Origin: DYRB01 sp963802205
GTDB taxonomy: Bacteria; Pseudomonadota; Gammaproteobacteria; Chromatiales; Chromatiaceae
Direction: 5' to 3'
Length of the DNA: 64,000 nucleotides
NCBI GenBank assembly: GCA_963802205.1
Contig: CAWDHW010000027.1
Span: 1 to 64,000, forward strand
Each line of letters opens with the position of its first letter. Position 1 is the stretch's first letter. Below the pieces are notes generated by a model. It was given only the letters and a program-made list of their open reading frames with translations, was not told the DNA's origin and made no database searches. Position numbers and translations under genes: made by a program. This document shows, in pieces, positions 26,328 to 34,433 of the stretch.

Positions 26328-27101
26328 TCAAGCGGTGGCCTGACCCAAGATTCGCTGCACCACGCACCCCGCCAGCGTCAGTCCGAACAGGGCCGGCAGG
26401 TAGCTGATGGTGCCGTTGACCGCACGCGGGCGACCGCGGCCGGTGGGCTCCGGGGGCAGCGGCGGGTGCGGGGGCTCCTCCGACCACACTGCCAGGACGC
26501 CCCGCTCTATGCCCCGTCGGCGCAGGCGCTGGCGCACGTTGCGGGCGAGCGGGCAGCCGCGGGAGTCCATCAGGTCCCCGGCGCGAATGCGGGTGGGGTC
26601 CAGGCGCCCGCCGGCCCCCATGCTGCTGGCAATGGGGATGCCGGCCTCCACACAGGCGGCGATGAGGGCGACCTTGCTGTTCAGGCTGTCGATGGCGTCC
26701 ACCACCCAGTCGAAGCCCGCGACCAGGGTCGGCATCTCCTCGGCGGGCAGGAAGCGGTCCCACAGGTCCAGGCGGCAGGCGGGGTTGATGTCCGCCACCC
26801 GCTCGCCCATGACGGCGACCTTGGGTCGGCCCAGGGTGGAACCCAGGGCGACGAGTTGTCGGTTGAGGTTGGAGGGGGCGACGCGGTCGTGATCGGCGAG
26901 GGTCAGGTGGCCCACCCCAGCCCTGGCCAAGGCCTCGGCGGCGTAGGCGCCGACCCCGCCCAGACCTACCAGCAGGACCCGGGTCCCGGTCAGGCGCGCC
27001 ATCCCGGCGTTGCCCACCAGGATGTGGGTGCGCTGCCAGAGGGGGGCGATTTGGGGGATTGGAGCGGGGGTTGGGTCGGGGGCGTCTGGCAGGGTAGGCA
27101 T
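26328..27101 (-). CDS. tcdA: tRNA threonylcarbamoyladenosine dehydratase TcdA
   Basis: 257 residues from ATG 27101. E1-like, ATP-dependent enzyme that cyclises t6A37 in tRNA to ct6A. The nucleotide-binding motif is VLLVGLGGVGAYAAEALARA; LTLADHDRVAPSNLNRQLVA is the adenylation signature; WVVDAIDSLNSKVALIAAC follows. A Cys (GCPLARNVRQRL) sits at the place of the family's proposed catalytic Cys. Full length. The upstream 27110-27400 region contains dispersed repeats. Confidence 0.9.
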   Translation of the reverse strand: MPTLPDAPDPTPAPIPQIAPLWQRTHILVGNAGMARLTGTRVLLVGLGGVGAYAAEALARAGVGHLTLADHDRVAPSNLNRQLVALGSTLGRPKVAVMGERVADINPACRLDLWDRFLPAEEMPTLVAGFDWVVDAIDSLNSKVALIAACVEAGIPIASSMGAGGRLDPTRIRAGDLMDSRGCPLARNVRQRLRRRGIERGVLAVWSEEPPHPPLPPEPTGRGRPRAVNGTISYLPALFGLTLAGCVVQRILGQATA

Positions 27102-27224
27102 GGCGGGCAGAGGTGGCCGAGGACGGGATTGCGGTTCGGTAAGGTACCAGTTTCGCCATCCCTTGAGTCGCAACCCGCCAGCGCAGCATTGCCAAACTTG
27201 GAGACAGCATCGTCTAACCGTGGC

Positions 27225-27345
27225 GTCTCCCCCTCACCCCCAGCCCCTCCCTCGCGGGGAGATGGGTTGGCGATTTCGGGGATGGAGGAGGTAGGGCCAC
27301 GCCGGGAGGGGTGGCCAAGATGCCCGCGCTCCCAGAACTTCGCAT
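27225..27345. repeat. Dispersed repeat upstream of ubiG
   Basis: A GC-rich segment with CCCCTCACCCCCAGCCCCT, then a 19-base motif at 27280-27298 identical to 10483-10501 in the restriction-gene insertion. The shared motif in two non-coding places marks one family of dispersed elements. No gene here. Confidence 0.5.
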
Positions 27346-27402
27346 ACAATCCGGCCGGTCCATGCACCGGGCTGCCCCAGCGCCCCCACCGCGAGTCCCC
27401 CC

Positions 27403-28122
27403 ATGCCCCACACCACCCGCAACGTCGATCACGCCGAGATCAGCAAGTTCGAGGACCTGGCATCGCGCTGGTGGGACCCCGACAGCGAGCTCAAGACCCT
27501 CCACGACATCAATCCCCTGCGTCTGGACTACATCGAGCGTGCCGCCGGGCTTTCAGGGCGGGAGGTGCTGGACGTGGGTTGCGGCGGAGGCATCCTCTCC
27601 GAGGGCATGGCACGGCACGGGGCGCGAGTGCTGGGCATCGACTTGGGCGAGGCCCATCTGCGGGTCGCGGAGTTGCACACCTTGGAGACCGGGGTCGAGG
27701 TGGATTACCGCCTGGTGGCCGTAGAGGCCCTGGCGGAGGAACGCCCGGCGAGCTTCGACCTGGTGACCTGCATGGAGATGCTCGAACATGTCCCGGACCC
27801 CGCCTCGGTGGTGCGCGCCTGTGCCCGCCTGGTGCGCCCGGGCGGGCTGGTGTTCTTTTCCACCCTCAACCGCAACCTAAAATCCTACGCCTTGGCCATC
27901 GTTGCCGCAGAGTATCTCCTCGGGATGTTGCCCCGCGGGACCCACGACTATGCCCGCTTCGTCCGCCCTTCCGAACTGGACGCCTGGGCGCGGGCGTCGG
28001 GGCTTACCACCACCGACATCACGGGGATGACCTATAACCCCCTGACCGCGACCTATCGCCTCGACAAGGGGGACCTGGACGTCAATTACCTGATGACCTG
28101 CCAGCGCGACCCGGACGCCTGA
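27403..28122 (+). CDS. ubiG: Ubiquinone biosynthesis O-methyltransferase UbiG
   Basis: 239 residues. SAM-dependent methylation of both hydroxyl groups during ubiquinone synthesis, at the inner membrane. N-terminal family signature HAEISKFEDLASRWWDPDSE, then LHDINPLRLDYI; SAM-binding motif VLDVGCGGGILSEGMARHGA; post-motif DLVTCMEMLEHVPDPASVV. Membrane-binding insert LPRGTHDYARFVRPSEL. Full length. The next gene follows 12 bases downstream, so they are probably co-transcribed. Confidence 0.95.
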   Translation: MPHTTRNVDHAEISKFEDLASRWWDPDSELKTLHDINPLRLDYIERAAGLSGREVLDVGCGGGILSEGMARHGARVLGIDLGEAHLRVAELHTLETGVEVDYRLVAVEALAEERPASFDLVTCMEMLEHVPDPASVVRACARLVRPGGLVFFSTLNRNLKSYALAIVAAEYLLGMLPRGTHDYARFVRPSELDAWARASGLTTTDITGMTYNPLTATYRLDKGDLDVNYLMTCQRDPDA

Positions 28123-28134
28123 GGCGGGGGCCCC

Positions 28135-28971
28135 GTGGCGGAGCCGGCGGCCGAGTGCGACTGGGGATTCCCCAACCGGGCCACAGCGCCGGGGTCGGCC
28201 GCTTACTACAGCGTTCGCTTCGCCCCCGCCGGGCTGCGCGACGACCTGGCGGTCGTGATGGCTTGGCACCATCAGGTCCGCGGCGTGCTCGCCGAGGTCT
28301 CGGACGCTGGCGTCGCCAGGGCCAAGCTCCAATGGTGGCGGGAGGAACTCCTGCGGACCCAGGGTGGGGCAGGTCACCCCTTGAGCCAGGCGCTGGCCCC
28401 CGTCATGGCCCGCCACCGGCTTCCGGTCGAGCCATTCCTTGCTATGGCAGACGCCGTCCAGGCGGACCTGGGCGGGTACCAGCCGCCGGACCGTGCGGCC
28501 TTGGAGTCGGCCTGTGAGGGCGACCTGGGGGTCCTGTTCGAGCTGCTGGCCCGCTGCCACGGGGTAACGGACCCGGGGCGACTCGCCGCCGCCCGCGCCC
28601 TGGGGGGCTTCTGTGCTCAGGTCTATCTGATCCGCGACAGCGGGCGTTATTTGCGTCGTGGGAGTGCCTTCCTGCCCGCCGACTGGCTGATGGCCGCGGG
28701 TCTGAACCCGGGCGCCCTGGCGTTGCCCGAGGTCGCCGACCGGCTCCCGGTGCTCCTGGCCGAGGCCGCCGGCGCTGCCCTGAACTATCGTGAACGCCGT
28801 GTTGCGGGCGCGGACCTGCCGGTCGCCCTGCGGGTCCGCGGGCGCATCGGTACGGCCCTGCTGGCGGCCCTGGAGAGGGAGCGGTTCGATCTGGTCCAAC
28901 GGCGCGTCTGCCTAACTCCGCTACACAAGCTCTGGCTCGCCTGGCGTGAGGCGCGGCGGCCGGCGGCCTGA
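28135..28971 (+). CDS. Squalene/phytoene synthase-fold protein (NDUFAF6-like)
   Basis: 278 residues from GTG 28135. The first helix region reads SAAYYSVRFAPAGLRDDLAV followed by VSDAGVARAKLQWWREELLR, the pattern of the squalene/phytoene synthase superfamily. However, the Asp-rich DXXXD pairs that bind Mg-diphosphate are not seen: the second is replaced by IRDSGRYLRRGSAFLP, with one Asp only. This resembles the NDUFAF6-type branch, which lacks prenyl synthase activity and is linked to respiratory complex assembly in mitochondria. Co-transcribed with ubiG. I would not call it a carotenoid enzyme. Confidence 0.75.
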   Translation: MAEPAAECDWGFPNRATAPGSAAYYSVRFAPAGLRDDLAVVMAWHHQVRGVLAEVSDAGVARAKLQWWREELLRTQGGAGHPLSQALAPVMARHRLPVEPFLAMADAVQADLGGYQPPDRAALESACEGDLGVLFELLARCHGVTDPGRLAAARALGGFCAQVYLIRDSGRYLRRGSAFLPADWLMAAGLNPGALALPEVADRLPVLLAEAAGAALNYRERRVAGADLPVALRVRGRIGTALLAALERERFDLVQRRVCLTPLHKLWLAWREARRPAA

Positions 28972-29182
28972 GGGTAGGCCGGGCAAGGCACGCCGCGACA
29001 GATTCATGACTGGCTCGGTCCCTATTGCGCTGTATCGGCCTCCCCGTCCGGCGTCCTGCCCGGCGGGAGACCTCCAGGACCCTGTGGGCCGGGCACCGGG
29101 CCGGTGGGGCTGTTGGATGGGCTACGCTTATCCACCCTATGCCCATACCACCGAACACTCACCACCGCGCAGGGGGCTAACG

Positions 29183-31258
29183 ATGGCGGTCAAAACGGGG
29201 ATCTTTGGCCTATCGGAGGACACATTACGCAATCCGGAGTGTCAGTCGGCCCTGGTCCGGCTGGCGGTGTGGATCTTTGGTGCAGGCTATATCGCGCTGG
29301 CGGCGGTTACCGGTTACTACCGGGTCGATGTCCCGTATTTTCTGACATTGCTGGCCATCTTCACACTGATCTATGTGGGGCTCTTCCTCAGCGTCTTGCG
29401 CCGCCCGGAATGGAACGCCCGCCGCTATACCGCGTTATCCCTGGACATCTTCGCCATCAGCCTGGCGATCTTTATCACCCGGGAGGCGATCAGCCCCTTT
29501 TATCTGCTCTATATCTGGATCTTCATCTCGGCGGGGACCCGCTATGGGACCAGTCATCTGGTTCTCGCCTCGGTGGAGGCGGTTGTCGCCTACAGCGTGG
29601 TCTTGACCGCCCTGGACCAGTGGCGCCAGCACCCCTTTGAAGCGGTCTTTTTCCTTCTGTTGCTGGTCCTGTTGCCCCTCTATCAGTACGCCCTGGTCAG
29701 GCGGGTGCAGCAGGCCAAGGACGAGGCGGAGCGGGCGAACAAGGCCAAGGGGGATTTTCTCGCCTTTATGACCCACGAGTTGCGCACCCCGCTCACCGGG
29801 GTGATCGGGATGACTGAGTTGCTCAAGACGACGCGCCTGGACGCGGAGCAATGCGACTATGTGCAGGGTATCTCCAACTCCGCCACGGTCCTGGGGGCTC
29901 TGATCGGCAACATCCTGGACCTCTCCAAGATCGACGCGGAGCGGCTCAAGCTCGAACAGGCCCCCTTTGACCCACGTGCCGTGGTGCGGGACGTCTGCGG
30001 GGCACTGGACGGCCTGGCGCTGGACGGGGCGGTGGAGTTGATCTGTAGCGTGGCCCCCGAAGTCCCGGCGACGGTTACCGGCGATCAACTGCGGGTCCGC
30101 CAGATCCTCTTCAACCTGGTCGGCAACGCGGTCAAGTTCACGGCGGACGGGCAGGTCGAGGTGCGCGTGGGCGTCCGGCCGGCGGAGGCCGGGGTGGACC
30201 GGCCCCACCTGCTCCTGGAGATCGAGGACACCGGCATCGGCATCCCGGCGGACAAGCTCGCACACATCTTCGAGAGCTTCAGCCAGGCGGATGTTTCCAC
30301 CACCCGCCGTTTCGGGGGCTCGGGGCTGGGGGCCACCATCGCCCGTCAGTTAACCTTGCTGATGGGCGGGACCATCGGGGTGGACAGCGTGGAAGGGCAG
30401 GGGAGCCGCTTCTGGGTCCGGCTGCCCCTGTTGGGCGATGAACTGCCCCCGGCGCAGCCGCCGGGGGGGCTGCTGAAGGGGCGCCGCGCCCTGCTGGTGG
30501 AGCGCAACCCGACGCAGCGCGAGCGCTCCTGTGCCGCCCTTGCCCGCGAGGGGATGCACTGCCAGGCGGTGGCCGTGCCGGGGGAGGTGCCGGTCTTGGG
30601 GCTGCGGGCCGCGGACCTGGACCTGGTGGTGATCGCCGACCACCCGCGCCGGCTTGACCTCGCCGCGGTGCGCGCCGAGGTCAATGCCCTTCTTGGGGGC
30701 GAGCCCCCTTGCCTGTTCCTTACCTATGCCGCACGCCGCCCGCAGCGGCAGACGGTGGGGGTTCGTTACCTGGGCCGGCCCTACCTCGGTGCGGACCTGA
30801 CGGCGGGGGTGGAACATCTCCTGGGGCTCGTCCCCGACGGCGGCGCGCCCGCGCTTGTGGCGCCGGGACTTGCAGGCGGGGCCAGCGGGGAGGTCCGTGT
30901 CCTGGTGGCTGAGGACAACGAGATCGCCGCCAAGGTCATCACCGCCTTTCTCAAGAAGATGGGCTACCCCTGCACCCGGGTTGCCAACGGTGAGGAGGCC
31001 CTGCGCGAGGCCTTGGCGGGGGACTATGGCATCGCCGTGGTTGACCTGCGCATGCCGAAACTCGACGGGGCCGAGTTTGCGCGGCGTTACCGCGCACAGG
31101 CCCCGGGGCGGCATCTGCCCATCGTTGCCCTCACGGCGAATGCCTCTGAGGACGTCAAGCAGGCGTGCCTGGAGGCCGGTATGGACGCCTTCCTGGCCAA
31201 ACCCGTGAGCCCGGACCGGCTGCGGCAGACCATCGAGGCCCTGGTGCGGCAGGGCTGA
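29183..31258 (+). CDS. RpfC-like hybrid sensor histidine kinase/response regulator
   Basis: 691 residues from ATG 29183 (AGGGGG upstream). Input region of about five membrane helices (residues 25-175, for example ALVRLAVWIFGAGYIALAAV and VFFLLLLVLLPLYQYALV), as in RpfC. HisKA: FLAFMTHELRTPLTGVIGMT with the phosphoacceptor His. HATPase: ILFNLVGNAVKFTADG, DTGIGIPADKL, GGSGLGATIARQL. A degenerate receiver-like stretch follows, then a true REC domain (VRVLVAEDNEIAAKVITAFL, phospho-Asp in AVVDLRMPKLDG, ALTANASED, FLAKPVSPDRL). No RpfG/RpfF gene is adjacent, so the signal and output are unknown. Confidence 0.88.
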   Translation: MAVKTGIFGLSEDTLRNPECQSALVRLAVWIFGAGYIALAAVTGYYRVDVPYFLTLLAIFTLIYVGLFLSVLRRPEWNARRYTALSLDIFAISLAIFITREAISPFYLLYIWIFISAGTRYGTSHLVLASVEAVVAYSVVLTALDQWRQHPFEAVFFLLLLVLLPLYQYALVRRVQQAKDEAERANKAKGDFLAFMTHELRTPLTGVIGMTELLKTTRLDAEQCDYVQGISNSATVLGALIGNILDLSKIDAERLKLEQAPFDPRAVVRDVCGALDGLALDGAVELICSVAPEVPATVTGDQLRVRQILFNLVGNAVKFTADGQVEVRVGVRPAEAGVDRPHLLLEIEDTGIGIPADKLAHIFESFSQADVSTTRRFGGSGLGATIARQLTLLMGGTIGVDSVEGQGSRFWVRLPLLGDELPPAQPPGGLLKGRRALLVERNPTQRERSCAALAREGMHCQAVAVPGEVPVLGLRAADLDLVVIADHPRRLDLAAVRAEVNALLGGEPPCLFLTYAARRPQRQTVGVRYLGRPYLGADLTAGVEHLLGLVPDGGAPALVAPGLAGGASGEVRVLVAEDNEIAAKVITAFLKKMGYPCTRVANGEEALREALAGDYGIAVVDLRMPKLDGAEFARRYRAQAPGRHLPIVALTANASEDVKQACLEAGMDAFLAKPVSPDRLRQTIEALVRQG

Positions 31259-31758
31259 GGCCGTGCTGGGCGGGGGGTAGACAAAGGTCCCGGCCCGGGG
31301 TACACAGGCTTCCCTCTGGTGGCGCCGATTTCCGGCGGGAACCGACGCCGCCATTTTGCTTGGCTATGTCTGCGTTAGGTGTTGGTCGGGCGGCGCGCTG
31401 ATAGCAACCCCTTCTTGCAGAAAGAAATTCGGGCTGCGAGGCTTAGCGGCCGACTCGATCTCGGTAAGGTTCCAACGCCTGACGCAGAAACAAGCCAATT
31501 GCGCTAGACTCCGCACGGTATGAGATAAGGATGCGAGAGCTATCAAGTTCTTGGCTTTGCCTGAGTTAAGCGTTGGGCCTTTGGTAAGCCACTGTTTATC
31601 CTGTAAGTGACGCTGTTGATCTGCACCATTCGATTGGGCCGTCACGCGGGCACAACATCCAACGCAGACAGAGCCTTTTGCTTTGCCCTGGGGTTGCCCC
31701 ATAACAGTCCGGCGGCGGATTGCCGCCAACCACCAACGACAGCAACGGGAGAGAGACG
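31259..31758. other. Gene-free stretch, locally richer in A+T
   Basis: 500 bases between the hybrid kinase and the DUF533 gene. The middle (about 31360-31640) is visibly richer in A and T than its surroundings. A minus-strand open frame of 121 codons spans it but has no recognisable motif and unusual composition, so I do not call it a gene. It may contain a remnant of transferred DNA; I see no defined element ends. The ribosome-binding site of the next gene is GGGAGAGAG at about 31748. Confidence 0.4.
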
Positions 31759-32673
31759 ATGGCGAATTTTGGCGACTTGATCGGCGCCTTCATGCAGAGT
31801 GCGATGGCCCCCTCCGGGCAGCAGCGTGCGGGCAACGCCCTGGAGGATCTGGTTCGCACCGGATTGGGCTCCCTCGGCGGGGGTGCCCAGGGCGGGCAGG
31901 CACCCGGCGGCTCGGCGCCGGCCGGCCATCCGGGTGCGCAGCCCGGCGGCGGCATGGGTGGGCTGGGCGATATGCTGGGACAAATCCTGGGCGGGGCCCA
32001 GGCTCAAGGCGGTCCCGCCGGCCAGAAGGGCGGCATGGGCGATCTGGGCGGCATCCTGGGTCAGGTCATCGGCGCGGTCCAGGGCGGCCTGAGCAATGCG
32101 GCCCAGCATCCGGGACAGGCCGGCGGCCTGGGGGCCATTGTCGGTGGCCTGCTCGGCGGCGGCGGTGACTCCGTCAAGGGTGCGCTGGGCGGCGGTGCCC
32201 TGGCCATGCTGGCCAGCATCGCCTTCAAGGCCATGCAAGGGGCGGGGCAGACGGGGGCGGGTGACGGCGTCAATATGCCTGGGCTGATGGTGCCGCAGAC
32301 CCCGGCCCAGACTCAGGTCGTGGAGTCCGCTGCCCAGCTTGTTCTCAAGGGGATGATCAATGCCTCCAAGGCCGATGGCAAGATCGACCCCACCGAGATG
32401 CAGCGGATCGTCGGCAAACTCCAGGAGTCTGGCATGGACGACCAGACCCGCGCCTGGGTCCTGAACGAGATGAGGCAGCCCCTGGACCTGGATGCCTTCG
32501 CCGCGGAGATTCCCGGCCAGGAGGTGGCCGCACAGGTCTATGCCGCCTCCCTGCTGGCCATCGAGATCGACACCGACGGCGAGCGCGCCTACCTGGCCGA
32601 GCTCGCCCAGAAGACCGGCCTCCATCCGATGGTCGCCGAGCACATCCAGCAGAGCATGGGCGTGACGGTCTGA
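31759..32673 (+). CDS. DUF533/TerB-like protein (YebE family)
   Basis: 304 residues from ATG 31759. The N-terminal half is Gly/Ala/Gln-rich low complexity with hydrophobic patches (GGLGDMLGQILGGAQ, VGGLLGGGG, GALAMLASIAFKAMQGAG). The C-terminal half is the helical TerB-like domain: LVLKGMINASKADGKIDPTE, then MQRIVGKLQESGMDDQTR and EVAAQVYAASLLAIEIDTDG with ERAYLAELAQKTGL. This matches YebE-type proteins, which are envelope-stress-associated inner-membrane proteins in E. coli; the function is not known. It is followed at once by the DNA-repair gene. Confidence 0.8.
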   Translation: MANFGDLIGAFMQSAMAPSGQQRAGNALEDLVRTGLGSLGGGAQGGQAPGGSAPAGHPGAQPGGGMGGLGDMLGQILGGAQAQGGPAGQKGGMGDLGGILGQVIGAVQGGLSNAAQHPGQAGGLGAIVGGLLGGGGDSVKGALGGGALAMLASIAFKAMQGAGQTGAGDGVNMPGLMVPQTPAQTQVVESAAQLVLKGMINASKADGKIDPTEMQRIVGKLQESGMDDQTRAWVLNEMRQPLDLDAFAAEIPGQEVAAQVYAASLLAIEIDTDGERAYLAELAQKTGLHPMVAEHIQQSMGVTV

Positions 32674-32720
32674 TCCCCAAGGTAGACCCCACAGCGACGA
32701 GATCCGTCTTCGACACCCTG

Positions 32721-33356
32721 TTGGGCGCCTACGGCGCCCAGCACTGGTGGCCCGCTCAGACCCCCTTTGAGGTGATGGTTGGTGCCGTCCTGACCCAGAA
32801 CACCGCCTGGGTCAATGTCGAACGTGGCCTGGAGCGCCTCGCGGCCAGGCTCGGTGGGTCGGCCGAGCTAGGTCCGGAGCAGATCCTCGCCCTACCCGAG
32901 GCAGATCTGGCCGAGACCCTGCGCCCGGTGGGTTACTTCAACGTCAAGGCCCAAAGGCTGCGCTCCTTCTGTGAGGAATACTTGCAGGCCGGGGGCCTGG
33001 ACGGGTTGGGTCGGCTCGAAACCCAGGCGCTTCGTCACCGGCTTCTGGCCATCCACGGGGTCGGGCCCGAGACGGCCGACGATATGGTCCTCTACGCCTT
33101 CGACCGTCCGGTCTTCGTGGTCGATGCCTACACCCGCCGCCTCGGTGGGCGGCTGGGGCTGCTGGATGCCGATGCAGGCTACGAGACCATCCGCCACGGG
33201 TTTGAGTATGCCCTGGGTCCAGACGTCCCGTTGTTCAACGAGTACCACGCCCTCATCGTCCGCCACGCCAAGGACGTCTGCCGCAGCAAGCCGCGCTGTG
33301 CGGGTTGCTGCCTGCGGGGATTGTGTCCTTTTCCCGTCGCCCAGGGGCCGGGGTAG
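32721..33356 (+). CDS. Endonuclease III-related HhH-GPD DNA glycosylase with 4Fe-4S cluster
   Basis: At least 211 residues. Base-excision-repair fold: FEVMVGAVLTQNTAWVNVER, then the helix-hairpin-helix LLAIHGVGPETADDMVLYAF. The catalytic Asp is in VFVVDAYTRRLGGRLG, and the cluster ligands are CRSKPRCAGCCLRGLC. The catalytic Lys of bifunctional Nth (in LSAQTTDK) is replaced (LTQNTAWVN), so it may be monofunctional or act on alkylated bases. Start uncertain: the frame is open up to a CTG at 32670 that overlaps the previous stop, and residues upstream of the TTG at 32721 (SVFDT) look coding. The stop TAG lies inside a dispersed palindrome. Confidence 0.82.
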   Translation: MGAYGAQHWWPAQTPFEVMVGAVLTQNTAWVNVERGLERLAARLGGSAELGPEQILALPEADLAETLRPVGYFNVKAQRLRSFCEEYLQAGGLDGLGRLETQALRHRLLAIHGVGPETADDMVLYAFDRPVFVVDAYTRRLGGRLGLLDADAGYETIRHGFEYALGPDVPLFNEYHALIVRHAKDVCRSKPRCAGCCLRGLCPFPVAQGPG

Positions 33357-33374
33357 GCCGGGCTTCAGCCCGGC
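33353..33374. repeat. Palindromic repeat at the 3' end of the glycosylase gene
   Basis: GTAGGCCGGGCTTCAGCCCGGC forms a hairpin (stem GCCGGGCT/AGCCCGGC). The same design, GTAGGTCGGGCTTTAGCCCGAC, is found twice at 51031-51105. The glycosylase stop codon TAG is the second to fourth base of this repeat. It may also act as a transcript end. Confidence 0.65.
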
Positions 33375-33410
33375 GGGGTTTCCCAGGCAATGTTGGGCCT
33401 TGCTATCGGG

Positions 33411-34211
33411 TCAGCGGGGCGGTCGCTCTTGCTTCCCCTCGGTACCGCACCCTCGGCCCTCCCAACCCAGGGTGTCGGCGGAGAGGGCCTGGCCGGAGAC
33501 GCCGCGGGCGTCAGGCCCCAGCAGATGGACGTATGCGCCGGCCACGCTGGCGGCGGCGGGCAGGCGTTTGGGGTCCTCCCCGGGGTACAGACGGGTGCGC
33601 AGCCCGGTCTGGATGATCCCGGGGTCCAGGCTGTTGACGCGGACGGCGCTGCTGTCCCGCAGCTCTTCGGCCAGGGTCTGCATCAGGCCCTCGATGCCGA
33701 ACTTGGCAGCGGTGAAGGGGCCCCAGTAGGCCAGGCCGCGGCGCCCGACGCGGTCGGCGGTGAAGACGATGGACGCCTCCGGGGCCGCCCTCAGCAGGGG
33801 GAGGCAGGCCTGGGTCAGGAGGAAGGGCGAGGTCAGATTGACGCGCAGGACGCGCTCCCATTCGGCAGGGTCGTAGTCGTCGATGCGGCTCAGGTAGGGG
33901 GTAAACGCGGCACAGTGCACCAAGCCGTCCAGGCGCCCGAACTCGCCGCCCAGGGTGTCGGCGGCGGCGATGAAGTCCGTCGGCTTGGCCTGCTCCAGGT
34001 CGAGCGGCAGGATTGCCGGTTGTGGGGCGCCTGCGGCCTCGCAGGCGTCGTAGGCGGGCTCGATGTCGGCCTGGTTGAGGTCCGAGAGGATCAGGGTGGC
34101 GCCCTGTCGGGCGCATGCCTCGGCCACGGCTCGGCCGAGGGTGTCGGCGGTTCCGGTCACCAGAATGACGCGGTCGCGGAGCAGGTTGGGGTCTTGGTGG
34201 GCTTCTTGCAT
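33411..34211 (-). CDS. YciK-like short-chain dehydrogenase/reductase
   Basis: 266 residues from ATG 34211. Classical SDR Rossmann fold: VILVTGTADTLGRAVAEAC (glycine motif, TGxxxxLG), ILSDLNQADIEPAYDA, LDGLVHCAAF in place of NNAG, and RVLRVNLTSPFLLTQACLPL. The expected YxxxK active site of YciK-type enzymes (NWGAYAxSK) reads YWGPFTAAKFG, so the catalytic Tyr is Phe and the upstream Ser region reads VFTADRVG. The C-terminal SLDPGIIQTGLRTRLYPGED matches YciK. It may bind nucleotide without normal oxidoreductase activity. Convergent with the DNA-glycosylase gene. Confidence 0.8.
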   Translation of the reverse strand: MQEAHQDPNLLRDRVILVTGTADTLGRAVAEACARQGATLILSDLNQADIEPAYDACEAAGAPQPAILPLDLEQAKPTDFIAAADTLGGEFGRLDGLVHCAAFTPYLSRIDDYDPAEWERVLRVNLTSPFLLTQACLPLLRAAPEASIVFTADRVGRRGLAYWGPFTAAKFGIEGLMQTLAEELRDSSAVRVNSLDPGIIQTGLRTRLYPGEDPKRLPAAASVAGAYVHLLGPDARGVSGQALSADTLGWEGRGCGTEGKQERPPR

Positions 34212-34433
34212 CGACGGGTCCAGAGGTTTGTCGGGATGGCGCCGATGGTAGCGAATCCGGCGGCCCAGGGCTAAGGCGGAGTGGGCGTTCCACACACTGA
34301 ATGAGACGGGGCCGGGTACCCCCTCACCCACGATGTGGTACCGCTCCGGTGCCTGTCATCCGGAGGTCATGCAGGTCCGGGTCCGTGCCCCTATACTTCC
34401 CCGCCAATTTCCCCAAGCCCCCAGGAGGGCCCC

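Noticed and set aside
28135..28971. Phytoene or squalene synthase for carotenoids/hopanoids
   Set aside because: The catalytic Asp-rich motifs are missing; only the fold is shared.
31364..31729. 121-codon minus-strand open frame in the A+T-richer stretch
   Set aside because: No recognisable motif, no ribosome-binding site, and composition unlike neighbouring genes.
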